Assembly: GCF_036320965.1 (NCBI RefSeq)
Contig: NC_092228.1
Coordinates: 15,934,307 to 15,998,306, forward strand
From: Panulirus ornatus
Taxonomy: Eukaryota > Arthropoda > Malacostraca > Decapoda > Palinuridae
DNA length: 64,000 bases
Direction: 5' to 3'
In this document: positions 47,451-59,742 of the stretch, one piece after another
Numbering within the stretch: position 1 is the first letter of the stretch
Layout of the letters: each line of letters opens with the position of its first letter
Position numbers and translations under genes: made by a program
Notes under the pieces: generated by a model
What the model saw: only the letters and a program-made list of their open reading frames with translations
Told to the model about the DNA's origin: nothing
Database searches by the model: none

Positions 47451-47769
47451 CCATGGTGGGCCGAGGTGCTTTTTCCTCTGGCCATGTGACGCTGTCAGTA
47501 GCGTTCACTGGGCCAACGACCTTCCTCACGGGAGCATGTGCGCTGGTGGGCCAGAGGAACATTCTTGGCCACTATGTTTGCAGCTGTTAACAGCAGTTCG
47601 TCGGCCACTTCTCTTTGTCTTTCTCTTCGTTGCCTCGAATCTGTTTCTTTTTTTTTTCCGTTCCTCCCCGTTGCCGAACTTGACTACCCCTCTCCCGGCC
47701 GACACACATCTGGTCCAGGCCCAAGGCTTCATCTCTGTTGCGGGACATGTCCCCGTTATTTCTTGTCCT

Positions 47770-48550
47770 CAACGACCATCGTTACCCGTTGGCAACACAT
47801 CTCAGCGATCAATAAATCAGTTACCTAAACATCTCAACGATCAATAAATCCATTACCTAAACATCTCAGCGATTAATACACCCGTTGTCATTACGTGTCA
47901 ACAATTAATACATCCGTTGGTAAGCCATACATCCGTTGGCAAACCAGCTCAACGACTAATCTCTTCGTTGGCAAGACGTCTCAACGAATCATCTATCCGT
48001 TGTCAAAACACCTCGACGACGTACACATCCGTTGTCAAAACACCCGACGACTAGACTTCCGTGTCAAAACACCTCGACGAATATACACCCGTTGTCAAAA
48101 CACCTCGACGACGTATACATCCGTTGTCAAAACACCTCGACGACGTATACATCCGTTGTCAAAACACCTCGACGACGTATACAATCCGTTGGTCAAAACT
48201 CCTCGACGACAGTATACATCCGTTGTCAAAACACCGCGACACCGTAAACATCGTTGTCAAACACCTCGACGACGTATACATCCGTTGTCAAAACACCCGC
48301 CGACCGTATACATCCGTTGACAAACACCTCGACGACGGATACATCGTTGTCATACACCTCCACGACCGTAGATCATTCCGTTGTCAAAACACCTCGACGA
48401 CGTACACATCCGTTGTCAAAACACCTCGACGACGTATACATCCGTTGTCAAAACACCTCGACGACGCACACACCCGTTGTCAAAACACCTCGACGACGTG
48501 CACATCCGTTGTCAGAATCTCTCAACGTCTGTCACCCGTTGGCAATCCCA
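47770..48550. repeat. ~32-bp minisatellite, ~24 units with degenerate edges
   Basis: The core is ACCTCGACGACGTATACATC then CGTTGTCAAAAC. The central part (48060-48240, 48390-48510) is regular at 31-32 bp. The left edge has diverged units (CATCTCAACGATCAATAAAT) and the middle has many one-base losses. Open frames here come from the repeat. Confidence 0.92.
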
Positions 48551-48843
48551 TTTCCCTGTCTTCCCTCGCTGTTCAAAGAAAGGAAAACCCCCAAACTCCG
48601 GCCTCCCTCACCCCCGCCCAGCAAAAATCATCGGCAACAGAAAACACGCAATAAAGGAAATAACATCGCCGTTTTCTTTCCGAATGGGAGGATCGCCTTA
48701 ATGATAAAAAGAAAATAAGGGGGGGGGGAGAAGAAGTCGATGCCATTGTCTTCAAAAAAAAGAAAAAAAACAGAAGGAAAACGGTGGATTACTTGACGAC
48801 ATGTCAATGCTTGCCGAATCCAGGCAGGCTTTGAACGACAAAG

Positions 48844-48874
<31 letters not shown>

Positions 48875-49246
48875 TGCGCTACAATAAGGAACCAGACCAA
48901 CGTACTAAAGAGTACTTAGCTGATCAAAATACCACCGGCGTAAGCAATAGCATCCATCTCCCTCCCTCCCTCACTCCTTCCCTCCCTTCCTCCCTCCCTC
49001 CCAATAACCAAATTCCTCGTTAAATTCAACAAAGGCGTGGCTTCAAGTCTGCCACCCACCCGCCCATCCCACGCCCTCCCGGCTTCATCGCACCTATGAG
49101 GGAGTACTCCACTAAAGTCCTATCTGTTCTGACCAAAAATAAAAGAAAAAAAAGAGAGAGAGAGAGAGAAAGCAGAGGAAAAAAAATATATATGGTGATC
49201 TTTCCTCGTAATATCAAGAATAGATCTACAGGCTGAATTAAGAAGC

Positions 49247-49248
<2 letters not shown>
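48551..49248. other. Low-complexity and unique sequence, no gene seen
   Basis: Includes CCCT-rich repeats at 48957-49003 and A/G-rich runs at 49138-49170. Confidence 0.5.
48842..48871. repeat. (CA)n microsatellite, 30 bp
   Basis: Uninterrupted. Confidence 0.95.

Positions 49249-49315
<67 letters not shown>
49249..49315. repeat. (GA)n microsatellite, 67 bp
   Basis: Uninterrupted. Confidence 0.97.
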
Positions 49316-49316
<1 letters not shown>

Positions 49317-49990
49317 CACGTCAAAACCAAAGAAAAACAACAAAAAAACAAAAACACATTTCGGTCTTCCTTGAAGCAAGATGGCGGACATGAAGAAAGG
49401 AAGGAGTGAATAACAAAAGACAATTTGTCATTTTCCTTTATGTATAGAGCAGCAGCAGCAGCCGTCCCTCCCTCCCTCCATCCCCTCCCGCTTATTATGT
49501 TAAGAGGGAGGGAGGGAGGGAGGGAGGAGGAGGGGGGAACTACGATACGAGGGGAGGAGAAAGACGCACACCGAGACAGGGCGGGAGAGTGGTGGTGGTG
49601 GTGGAGGGGGAATGGGATAGGGACGAGGCAGATCAGAAGATGGTGGACGGACGTACACACCAGAAATAAAAGAGACGAAGTCCTCACATTCAAAGACTGG
49701 TGTTTCAAAATCCAGGTATTCGTGTTAGAAGGTACGCGCATGTATGTCCGACGATGCGTTAGAACTCCACTATATTCCCACAGGGGAAGGAGGAGGTAAG
49801 AAGTATTACCTGAGGAGGAGGAGGGAATGTTAGCTAGTCCCTCCTAACCACACCACGAGTGAGGAACTCTCCTCAGGTGTACAAGCCCGCACTACCACCA
49901 CAGCTGGGACTGTGTTCACACACTGCACTCCACACCACCTGCTACAGCTCAAATGCTATCTTTCACACTTTGGGGTCGAGAGTATATCAG
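49316..49990. other. No gene supported
   Basis: Includes (GGGA)n at about 49506-49528 and GTGGTGG at 49590-49604. Open frames here are low complexity. Confidence 0.5.
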
Positions 49991-49994
49991 TGTG

Positions 49995-50410
49995 GGCGGG
50001 TCTAAAAGTACGTGTACACAAGTGCTAGTCCGTATGGATTCTAAAGTGAAAACCTTAACTTGTTCAATGGTATATCAGTAGGTGTTCAAAAGGATGAGTA
50101 CAAATGGTTTCTAGTCCGAGTGCAAGTGCGTTCTAAAGTGTCTCTATGAGTAAAAGTGAGTTCTAAAATACATGAGTACAAGCGGGTTTTAAAGTAGCTG
50201 TATCATCAAAAGTAAGTTTTAAAGTATATGCATACAAGTTATATATTTGTACAAGTGGGTTCTAAGGTGGTCATATTTGTAGAAATGGGTTCTACAGTAG
50301 CTACATTGAACAAGTACTTCTACACTAGCTATATTAGTATTAAGCGGGTTGTAAAGTACATTAGTACACGTGGAATTTAAAGTAGCTATATTTATACAAA
50401 CGGATTCTCT
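49995..50410. repeat. 30-bp minisatellite, degenerate left array
   Basis: Diverged units of GTACAAGTGGGTTCTAAAGT then AGCTATATAA. The same unit resumes at 51480, so the array is interrupted by about 1.07 kb. Confidence 0.88.
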
Positions 50411-50881
50411 TTTCATTTCAGCTACAGGCTCCAGCCACAGACAAAAATTCCACATCAAGGCCGAGCCTTAACTCAAATATAGAGAGAGGTTCATGAAAGG
50501 GAAACAAAAGAGACAATGGAAAGTATTTCCGAATCTCGAAAAAAGTGAAAAAAAAATATCTTAAAAAAAGAGCCAGGTGATATTTTATTGGGGGAGACAA
50601 GACAGTTCTAACGTTTCGAGGTGTAAGGGAAGAAACAGTTATCAAAACGGCCCACCCCGAGTGTCCAACGGCCATAATGAAGCAGCCAGCCTCGTATTGC
50701 GTGATCTAGGTATTGGGTTGGTGATGGTGAATTATCTTGATTAATCTATCTTTTATTTGACTGCATTATCTCCGTATCTATTGGCCTCCTCTTCAATTTC
50801 CAACAAACGTTCTACTTGCCACAGCTTTTTATAAGGTACGCTAGCAGTCACCTCCCGGGAGCAAAAACCAAAGTAATACCT

Positions 50882-50885
<4 letters not shown>

Positions 50886-50942
<57 letters not shown>
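50886..50942. repeat. (GA)n microsatellite, 57 bp
   Basis: Uninterrupted. Confidence 0.96.
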
Positions 50943-50943
<1 letters not shown>

Positions 50944-51217
50944 AAACACTGCCGCGCAGGACAAATGGGTCAAGGTTTTGCAGTTCGCCTTGGGGGGGAG
51001 TTAGTTTCTAAGTCGGAACTCTCTGGACTCTGTCAAGTAAGGATGCAGAGCTGGAAACCCCCCCCCCCCCCTCCCCCACACAAGATGTGAGAGCAGTACA
51101 CCATACAAGGACGGATCAATACTCTGTATAAACGGAGCAACTGTTCGGAAGAAAAGGAAATTCGACATCTAAACAGAACTCCCATTTTCTTAGAGGCAGA
51201 ACTTAGCTATTTCCGCA

Positions 51218-51219
<2 letters not shown>

Positions 51220-51280
<61 letters not shown>
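51220..51280. repeat. (GT)n microsatellite, ~61 bp
   Basis: Uninterrupted. Confidence 0.96.
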
Positions 51281-51281
<1 letters not shown>

Positions 51282-51392
51282 AGCTTCCCAAGATAGTGTT
51301 GATGCCAGAGTAATACCGAGTATGTTCATTTTGCCAAGAGGTGAAATTACAGAACAGTCAAATGAGGGACGAAAGTTGTGAAGAATTTTCGT

Positions 51393-51393
<1 letters not shown>

Positions 51394-51472
<79 letters not shown>
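51394..51472. repeat. (GA)n microsatellite, ~79 bp
   Basis: Uninterrupted. It abuts the restart of the 30-bp minisatellite. Confidence 0.96.
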
Positions 51473-51474
<2 letters not shown>

Positions 51475-51479
51475 CGGTC

Positions 51480-52320
51480 TTGAAGACATTAAACTACATT
51501 TGTACAAGTTAGTTATACAGTATATTAGTATAAGTGGATCTCAAGTAGCTATATTAGGACGAATGGGTTCTAAATCAGCTACATTAGTGCAAGCGGGTTC
51601 CAAAGTCTATTAGTACATGTGGGTTCTAAAGTAGCTACATAAGTAAAAGTGGGTTCTACAGTAGTTACACCAGTACATGTAGGTTCTAAAGTAGCTATAT
51701 AAGTACAAGTGGGTTCTAAAGTAGCAACAGCAGTACATGTGGTTTATAAAGTAGGTATATAAGTACAAGTGGGTTCTAAAGTAGCAATACCAGTACATGT
51801 GGTTTCTAAAGTAGCTATATAAGTACAGGTGGGTTCTAAAGTAGCTATATAAGTACAAGAGGGTTCTAAAGTAGCTATATAAGTACAAGTGGGTTCTAAA
51901 GTAGCAACATCAGTACATGTGGGTTCTAAAGTATATGCATACAAGTGGTCTCCAACGTAGCCACACCAGCACATGTGGGTTTCTAAAGTAGCTATATAAG
52001 TACAAGTGGGTTCTAAAGTAGCAACACCAGTACACGTGGTTTCTAAAGTAGCTATATAAGTACAAGTGGGTTCTAGAGTAGCTATATAAATACAAGTGGG
52101 TTCTAAAGTAGCAATACCAGTACATGTGGTTTCTAAAGTAGCTATATAAGTACAAGTGGGTTCTAAAGTAGCCATATAAGTACAAGTGGGTTCTAAAGTC
52201 GCAACACCAGTACATGTGGGTTCTAAAGTATATGCATACAAGTGGGCTCTAAAGCAGCCACACCAGCACAGCTGGATTCCAAAGTAAATACGTACAAGCG
52301 CGTTCTAAAAGTAGCTGTAG
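51480..52320. repeat. 30-bp minisatellite, main array, ~27 units
   Basis: Units are GTACAAGTGGGTTCTAAAGT then AGCTATATAA, or with AGCAACACCA / AGCAATACCA in the second part. The variants alternate in higher-order blocks. Confidence 0.93.
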
Positions 52321-52610
52321 CTGGAAAAATGAATTCCAGAGTGTATCTGCATCCAATGAATAGGAAGAGCGGAGTGCTAACCACTTCAACCGATGGTTAA
52401 TGCATCCTTTGTAGTCAGTGTATAATTAATTAAAATTTGTGGTTTACAAGGGGCGTATTCAACCCAAGTTCTGTGAAGTGTGTTATGCACCGTACGGGTT
52501 CTTAATTGAGGCGGTCTGATGTTTACAGTAATGGGTTCTCAAAAATGGGCTGACCAATTTTCTTTCGGTTCTTAAAATAGTCCGTTGTACATTATTTTGG
52601 TTTCTTAAAG
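52321..52610. other. Unique stretch, no gene seen
   Basis: AT-rich, no repeats. Confidence 0.6.
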
Positions 52611-53040
52611 TAAGCTGACATCCACAGCTTTGGGAGCTTTGAGTAAGTTCACAGCTGTGGGAGCTTAGAATAAGCTGATATTCACAGCTGTGGGTGCTTA
52701 GAATAAGCTGATATTCACAGCTGTGGGAGCTTAGAATAAGCTGATATTCACGGCTGTGGGAGCTTAGAATAAGCTGATATTCACGGCTGTGGGAGGTTAG
52801 AATAAGCTGATATTCACAGCTGTGGGAGGTTAGAATAAGATGACATTCACAGCAGTGGATGCTTGGAATAAGCTGATATTCACAGCTGTGGGTGCTTGTA
52901 AGGGGCTGATATTCACAGCTTTAGGTGCTTAAAATAGGGTGATATCCATGGCTTTGGGGGACCTTAAAATAGGGTGATATCCATGGCTTTGGGGACCTTA
53001 AAATTGGCAGACATCCGAGGCTCTGGGTCCTTAAAATACA
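52611..53040. repeat. 33-bp minisatellite, ~12 units
   Basis: The unit contains CACAGCTGTGGGAGCTTAGA then ATAAGCTGATATT. Right-hand units diverge to CCATGGCTTTGGGGACCTTA. Confidence 0.93.
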
Positions 53041-53124
53041 CTGACATCCAGAATGTACGTCGATGGATGTGGTGGCGGCGGAAGCCTCGGGGGAAAGATG
53101 AAGTGTGGGAAAAAGGGCGAGGAG

Positions 53125-53330
53125 TGGATGGGATAGCAGGCACGTACAACAAGGAAGGAAGGAAGGAAGGAAGGAAGGCAGCGCATGGCAAAAGGGGCGA
53201 GGAGTGGATGGGATAGCAGGCACGTACAACAAGGAAGGAAGGAAGGCAGCGCATGGCAAAAGGGGCGAGGAGTGGATGGGATAGCAGGCACGTTATACAA
53301 GGAAGGAAGGAAGGACGGCAGCGCATGATT
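53125..53330. repeat. ~60-75-bp minisatellite with (GGAA)n, ~3 units
   Basis: The unit is GGCGAGGAGTGGATGGGATA, GCAGGCACGTACAACAAGGA, a variable GGAA run, then GCAGCGCATGGCAAAAG. Length differences lie in the GGAA run. Confidence 0.9.
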
Positions 53331-53568
53331 TCAAAGTGGACTAAGACATCTATAGGCTCTGCATGCATGCAGTGTGTTGAGCCATTCTGCCTCACTCAGG
53401 TGTGGTGGTGAGGTTATACGAATTCCTGGTACTTTAACACATCCTCTCGAGGATTTTTCTTTTTTATAAAGAGGCGGTAATTCACCAGAGGTTTTCAAAG
53501 AGTGCGTTCAAAGTACGCACCGTCACGTACCCTCCGAGTTCTGATGGCGTACTGATACGCCGGAAGTT

Positions 53569-53570
<2 letters not shown>

Positions 53571-53642
<72 letters not shown>
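53571..53642. repeat. (GA)n microsatellite, ~72 bp
   Basis: Uninterrupted. Confidence 0.97.
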
Positions 53643-53645
<3 letters not shown>

Positions 53646-54365
53646 GATAGCCTGGGAATACCTGAATCTACACCCAACTACCCTATCTACTTCACAGGCG
53701 TAATAATTCACCCTACGAGTTTTAAAAGGGGTGAAGCAGTTCATCTCAAAGGGGGGTGTTGAATGGAGGTAATATTGCTATCATGGGTCGTAAAGGTGGA
53801 GCGATGCACCAGACTAACCCTCCTGAAGCAGTGAGTGCATCAGGTGGCCTCCTCCTCAAACCCCTCAGTTGTCTACACAATTGTGACACAAGAGCCTCAG
53901 TCCGATCTCGTCTCTGTGACATCTCGCTCGTTTAGGCCCCACCCATAAACAATCTATGCCCTTAAACAAAGACAATTCATCAATCTCACATATATTTACT
54001 TATTCCTGAAAGACTACGAACCTATAATTCGGTACAAGGCGCGCAGTTCTGACCCTCATTATGAGCGACCGTAAAAATTCCTTTGGATGACTGGCAGATT
54101 ACGTTGCCGGGACGTTGTCTGATCGCGAGAACACAACAGGCCATCAACGAAGGCGTAAGGGGCTTGTGCAACCTCCAGCCGAGCCTGTAGGCCTGCCTAC
54201 CCCGTCTCCACTGCAGACACCGCAGGTCTGTAATGCCGGCGGTAAATACGCCATAAGGGCCACGATTCCGGAGAAACTTTTCGGTCAACATTGGGGAGAT
54301 GTGAACACCTCCAATATTCCGTACGACTCGCCTTTTAACAGCGGGGTGAGGAAGTTGCTCCCTTG
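53643..54365. other. Unique stretch, no gene seen
   Basis: No exon, RNA or repeat recognised. Confidence 0.5.
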
Positions 54366-54725
54366 GGATCTCTCATAACCTCCTGGGACTCTCCCTCTCC
54401 CAACCTCCTGGGACTAGGACTCCTCCTCTCCCAACCTCCTGGGACTCTTCCTCTCCCAACCTCCTGGGACTCTTCCTCTCCCAACCTCCTGGGACTCTTC
54501 CTCTACCAACCTCCTGGGACTCCTTCTCTCCCAACCTTCTGTTCCCTCAAGGAACTCTCTCATTCGCCCACTCCCTTACGGGATTCTCATCCACCTCCTG
54601 CTCCCTCATGGGACTCGCCTAACCCCCTGCTCCCTTGGGACTCTCCTAGCCCCATGCTCCCTCACGGGACTCTCTCCTGCTCCCTTGGGACTCTCCCAGC
54701 CCCCCGCTTCCCTGGGACTTTCCCC
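54366..54725. repeat. ~25-bp minisatellite (CCAACCTCCTGGGACTC core)
   Basis: Regular at the left (CTCTCCCAACCTCCTGGGAC), degrading rightwards to CTCCCTTGGGACTCTC units. Confidence 0.9.
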
Positions 54726-54742
54726 ACGGCATTCGCAACTAA

Positions 54743-56438
54743 CTTCGCAATTCACAACAAGTGTAGGAGGATCAAAAAGGAGGAACAGAGAAAATTTGAA
54801 AAGAATATTGTAGAGAAGGCAGGAGACATTCCAGAACTTATCAACAAAATCCATCAGGAGTAAATTGTCAGTTGCAGAACAGCTCATCAGGTTTCGGGGC
54901 ATAGAGGCAAGAGTTAAGCGGGACGATGATGTGAGGATATGCGATGTTACGAATGAGCAAGTTCAAAGGCATTTTCACGGTGGAAGACCATGAGAACCAG
55001 TGAGATGGAAGAGGAAGGACGTCTTGGAAGGCACTGAAATATCTAGAAAAGACAAAAATAGTACCAGCAGATCTTTACCCATATAAGACATACGGTCCTG
55101 ATGGCATTTCTCCTCGTGTGCTGAGGATAAGTGTAGATACATCTGACCAGCCACAAGCTAAACTTGTGTGAGATGTTGCAGGAGAGAGATAAATGGGGCA
55201 AAACGCCATGAACTTTCTATAAGAGACGCAGGCGGATACACTGAACAACAGACTGGTCTTCTTGACAAGTGTGGTCCGTGAGGTACTAGAGAAGATGATC
55301 AGGAGGGCAAATAGATGGCTCCTGGCACACGAGACACCATCCACGTGAGACCAAAAACGGTATTAGGGAAAGAGGGTCATGTATAACAAACCTCCTCAGA
55401 TTTCTACCCGAGTTCAGTTGATGATTGCCTGTATCTGGACTGCCAGGAAGGATCTCACACTATATCACGTACAAGGCAGCAAAGGAGCTGGATTCTCCGG
55501 CCACGAATAAGGGGGAAATCCTCCACTGGATGAAATGTTGCTTAAGGGAACACAGGACACATGTCTGAGTAGACTAGACTCCTCGAAATGAACTGAGGTC
55601 ACCAGTGGCGTGCCACAAGGTCCTCCTCTGGGACCAACGTTCTTCAAATCAGGTGAAACGAACTCGCCAGAAGAGATCGTCTCCTTACATGACTATGTTT
55701 GTCGATGATACCAATAAAGCGAGGAAAAATCGTATCCAATTACGAAGAGTCGACCTGGACAAATCCCAAATCAGGTCTAAATACATAAGTGCATGAAATT
55801 CAAACCCGAGTAAATGTGAAGTAATGAGAATGACACGCAGAGAAAGAAGGCCCCCCGAGAAGAATATTACCCACAAGGTGGTAGTAATCTGCAGGGACCT
55901 GTGAGTGAGACAGACTTGAGAGTTCGACATCGTCCCTCACCTGACCAGCATCACAGAACAACCTGTCGGCTGGTAAATGTAAGAATAGCAATCGAGTAAC
56001 TGGGTCTGGGGAAATGTCCGGCAAGCTTACCACATCGCACGTTTTGACCACAAATAGAATGAGCTCTCAAGTCTGGTCGCAAGGACATAAAAGAACTAAT
56101 AGAGAAGGTCCAGAGGATAGAGCAACACAGACGGCAACAGAATTAAGAGAAATGAGTTAATGGGGAAGGAGAGTGTCCTTAAAACTTGTCCGCCGTAAAA
56201 GACAGAGGAGTAAGGGGTGACCTGATCAAAATCTTTCCTTTTAAACCAGCAATTCAGGGACGTACGACCAGCAGACGTAACACGGAATTACGTAGTACAT
56301 CATGATTGGAATAAAGTGAGGCAAGATGAGACTGTGAACTGGACAGTAAACAGAAGCCTAAAAAAAAGTCGTATGATCGCGGAAAATGTTCAGAGGATGA
56401 GACCGCGCGAGTGCAGGAACCTCCTCCACCGTATAATA
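54743..56438 (+). pseudogene. Decayed CR1/jockey-like LINE reverse transcriptase
   Basis: Scattered over the plus-strand frames are pieces that line up in order with a LINE reverse transcriptase: RKFEKNIVEKAGDIPELI, KLSVAEQLIRFRGI, NEQVQRHF, EPVRWKRKDVLEGT, YGPDGISPRVLR (conserved GPDG block), SSDFYPSSVDDCLYLDC, TSGVPQGPPLG (conserved GVPQGSxLGP block), the FADD region as FVDDTNKARK, KPSKCEVMRMT, and RMRPRECRNLLHR at the end. Stops and frameshifts interrupt it every few dozen codons, and the palm between GPDG and GVPQG is largely lost. A (CA)n tract at 56439-56465 follows directly. It is clearly dead, much older than the RTE-like copies, and a different clade. Confidence 0.75.
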
Positions 56439-56465
56439 CACACACACACACACACACACACACAC
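56439..56465. repeat. (CA)n microsatellite, ~27 bp
   Basis: It sits at the 3' end of the decayed LINE. Confidence 0.95.
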
Positions 56466-56479
56466 GGGTAATCACAAAC

Positions 56480-57390
56480 ACAAACACGGCTCTTTGCAAA
56501 CTTCCTGTGCGAGGGTCATCAAGCAGGGCTCTTCCCCGGGACCATCTTCACCTTCCAGTCCCTCACCTGCGGCGTCCCACACAAAACACAGGAGCGGTAT
56601 CCTTACTCATCCACTTAAATCCTCTTAAACGCACCTGCCTGATGGAAGTACGGTAACTGTAGCTACCCTGCTACTGGTGTTGTCGAACTGGTCTGTTGGT
56701 GGCAAGACCTTCCAGAACACCCCTCACAACCCTGAGAACCTACCTGACCGCCTCCAAGCACGCCGTCATCATCAACTACACCGAGGAGGTAGCTAAGCGC
56801 ACCAGACTTGATTTCAGGACTTGTCCCTCTCCCTTCCTACTGTCTCACAAGGAACCCCAGGCCCCCCGGTCCTCCAGGATGTTCAGTCCACTAAGCTTCT
56901 CGGTTGCCACTCTGGTCGATAAATCAAGCTGGAAGGAACACGACGACGTCAGCACAAATCATCAAATCCACCCCCCCCAGCCATCTCCTCTGCGTCCTCC
57001 GTAGGCTTTGAAACACTTGGGACTCCCTGCGTCGTCAACACTCGAGGACATCCACACAACTCTATGTTCTTCACAGACTCGACCACGTCTACTCTTCCGC
57101 CTGGTCCTCGTCCCTATCCATCAATGAAAGGGCGCTGATATCTGGCATACACGATCACACTCCCGAGGCGTTCATCAACACACTGGCCTTCCCAACTTGC
57201 TCCGAGCATCACCTGGACTTCATCCGTAAAGTTGAGGAAGAAGATACTGCACTGAAGTTCTCGCCACCGACGCCGCCTGCTTGAAGAGATCCCTCGTCCC
57301 CGCGCTGCAAGTCCGTCACCGTACCCCAGGCATCGAGCCCACCCGAGCTCGCACAGCCCGCTAGGACGGTCTCATCCAACCATTATGAAC
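56480..57390 (+). pseudogene. Second decayed LINE, RT C-terminal part
   Basis: Frame fragments in order resemble the end of a jockey/I-type RT: FPGTIFTFQSLTCGVPH, DGSTVTVATLL (in the place of the FADD region), LTTLRTYLTASKHAVIINYT, LGLPASSTLEDI, LATDAACLKRSLVPAL, RHRTPGIEPTRARTAR. Many stops and frameshifts. It starts only about 40 bp after the CR1-like remnant, so two different LINE remnants lie head to tail. The clade is uncertain. Confidence 0.55.
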
Positions 57391-57722
57391 ATATACAACC
57401 TACCGCATCTATGTCAAGTCCGTCTGTTCGACTGCCTCTTCCCACTCTCCTTGTTGCAACCCAAAAGTCTTGACCTAAAGCGTTTTCTTTGCACATTTTC
57501 ATCCTGCGGCTGCATTTTTCTCAAAGTTTATTCTTCTCATTATCATTATCATTACTACTACTTTCATTCCTATCATCATTCTCCTTTTTATTGTTGTTTT
57601 TGTTCTTAAGTTATAATTACAGCGCATGAACTTCAAATTCTGGAAGAAGCAGTCGGCCTATACCCAACCCAGGTGTTCATCCTCCCCTCAAGGCCAGTCG
57701 ATAAATGGGTACTTGGATTAGG

Positions 57723-57724
<2 letters not shown>
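57391..57724. other. No gene seen
   Basis: T/C-rich, with a short ATT/ACT-like patch at 57539-57570. Confidence 0.55.
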
Positions 57725-57787
<63 letters not shown>

Positions 57788-57805
57788 TGTGTCTGTGTGT
57801 GTGTA

Positions 57806-57861
<56 letters not shown>

Positions 57862-57862
57862 T

Positions 57863-57900
<38 letters not shown>

Positions 57901-57906
57901 TGTGTC

Positions 57907-57938
<32 letters not shown>

Positions 57939-57960
57939 TGTGTGTGTGTGTGGTGTGTGT

Positions 57961-58026
<66 letters not shown>
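57725..58026. repeat. (GT)n microsatellite, ~300 bp
   Basis: The longest GT tract in the window, with periodic GTGGTGTGTCTG and GTATG interruptions that repeat about every 120 bp. Confidence 0.97.
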
Positions 58027-58028
<2 letters not shown>

Positions 58029-58129
58029 ATAGGAACAAAGACACTATACATATAAATAAGATTAAGAGACAGGATAAGACGAGTATAAAACTCCCGAATG
58101 ATACGAATAGTGGCCATACAGAGAGGGAT

Positions 58130-58138
58130 ACACACACA

Positions 58139-58203
<65 letters not shown>

Positions 58204-58266
58204 ACACACACCACACACACAGACACACCACACACACACAGACACACAGACACACACACACACATA
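58130..58266. repeat. (AC)n microsatellite, ~137 bp
   Basis: It carries interruptions (CACCACACAC, CAGACACAC) that are the complement of those in the GT tract to its left. Confidence 0.97.
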
Positions 58267-58394
58267 CACGCCCTACAATTTTTTTTTCTATTACAACTGG
58301 TGAACAGATGGTAAGCCCACATGGTAAGCCTCTTACACAGAGAACCAGGCGGGCAACTGAATAACAAACCCACATCCTGCCATCACAAACAAAA

Positions 58395-58397
<3 letters not shown>

Positions 58398-58444
<47 letters not shown>
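58398..58444. repeat. (AC)n microsatellite, ~47 bp
   Basis: Uninterrupted, then imperfect ACC/ACA-rich sequence to about 58645. Confidence 0.95.
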
Positions 58445-58448
<4 letters not shown>

Positions 58449-58744
58449 CAACCAAACCACCATGGGCGTACACAGACCAATCAAACCACACACATATACA
58501 CACACTATCACTTACAACACAAACTAATCAAACTACCACGGGGTGGGGGAGGGGGGGGACACTAACACATCAAACGACACATACACACCATCCCAGACAA
58601 ACAAACCCAAGACAAACAAACCACAAACCACACACAAACACAGAGAAGGTTTCTCCGGAAGCCCCGCCGGAGAACGAGGGTAATACCAACTTTTTTAATT
58701 TGACAAAGTTTTAACCAACACGTTACACAGCCCTTCTCTCTATG

Positions 58745-59110
58745 CCTTCCCCTCTATGCTCCCTCTATCGCCTCCTGTACGCTCCATCTCTGTGTCTTCC
58801 CCCCCCATCCGCTTTCTCTCTCTCTCTCCCTCTGTGCACCATCTATACAGCCCCTTTTATACGTGTGCTACTATGATCCATGTATACATATATATGTGTA
58901 TTCCATCTCTACAACTCCCTCTATCGCCTCCTCTATGCTCCATCTCTATGTCTTACATCCCCCCCTTTGTCTCTCCTTCTATGGACCATCTATATACCCC
59001 TTTTATACGTGTGTGCATGAATGCTCCCTGTATATACGTGTATATTCCATCTCAACAACCCTATGTATGAGCCCTAGTATGCTCCCTGTATAGATGCTCC
59101 ATCTCTACAA
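58745..59110. repeat. ~156-bp tandem repeat, ~2 units
   Basis: CTCTATCGCCTCCT at 58763 recurs at 58919, and CCCCTTTTATACGTGTG also recurs about 155 bp apart. Roughly two units plus a fragment. Confidence 0.82.
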
Positions 59111-59361
59111 CCTCTCTCTACGTGACCTCGCATGCCCCCCTGCATGTATGCTCCTGCCCCACCATCCGCACCCTATGCCATTCTCCGCGCCTTTGCACGC
59201 CCTCCCTAAACGTATTTCACTCACCCTCGTATGCTCCCTAGCTCCTCCTCCTCCTTCCCTCCCTCCCTTTATATCCTCATTTTCTCTCCTGCTGCACGTT
59301 CCCTTATGCTCCCTAGCCCCCTTCTCTGTCTCTCTCCCTATCTCTCCCACGACGTACTTCC

Positions 59362-59431
<70 letters not shown>

Positions 59432-59680
59432 CGCCACCCACCATACTCTGGCCAAATCTATCTTTCCCTCCCTCCCTCCCCCGTCTCTCGCTACATGCTC
59501 CACCAATCTCCCCTCCCCAAGACGATCTCTTCATCATCATCATCTCACGGCCTGCGTCTGCCACCGCTCCGTATGTTCACACCGTATCTCACACACTTAT
59601 GTGTTCCCTTTTGTCTCGTGCATGTGCCATACATCTCTCATTCCATGCGCCGTTTGGCTCTTAATCTCTCGCGCTGCGTG

Positions 59681-59742
<62 letters not shown>

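Larger units (their letters stand above)
50411..51479. other. Insert-like segment between two arrays of one minisatellite
   Basis: Unique sequence plus (GA)n 50886-50942, C run 51059-51072, (GT)n 51220-51280 and (GA)n 51394-51472. No gene or repeat family is recognised in the unique parts. Confidence 0.5.

Noticed and set aside
47895..48718. CRISPR-like look of regularly spaced ~32-bp units
   Set aside because: The units are tandem with no unique spacers, and the context is eukaryotic. It is a minisatellite.
57677..58480. Long Cys-Val and His-Thr open frames
   Set aside because: Translations of (GT)n and (AC)n tracts.
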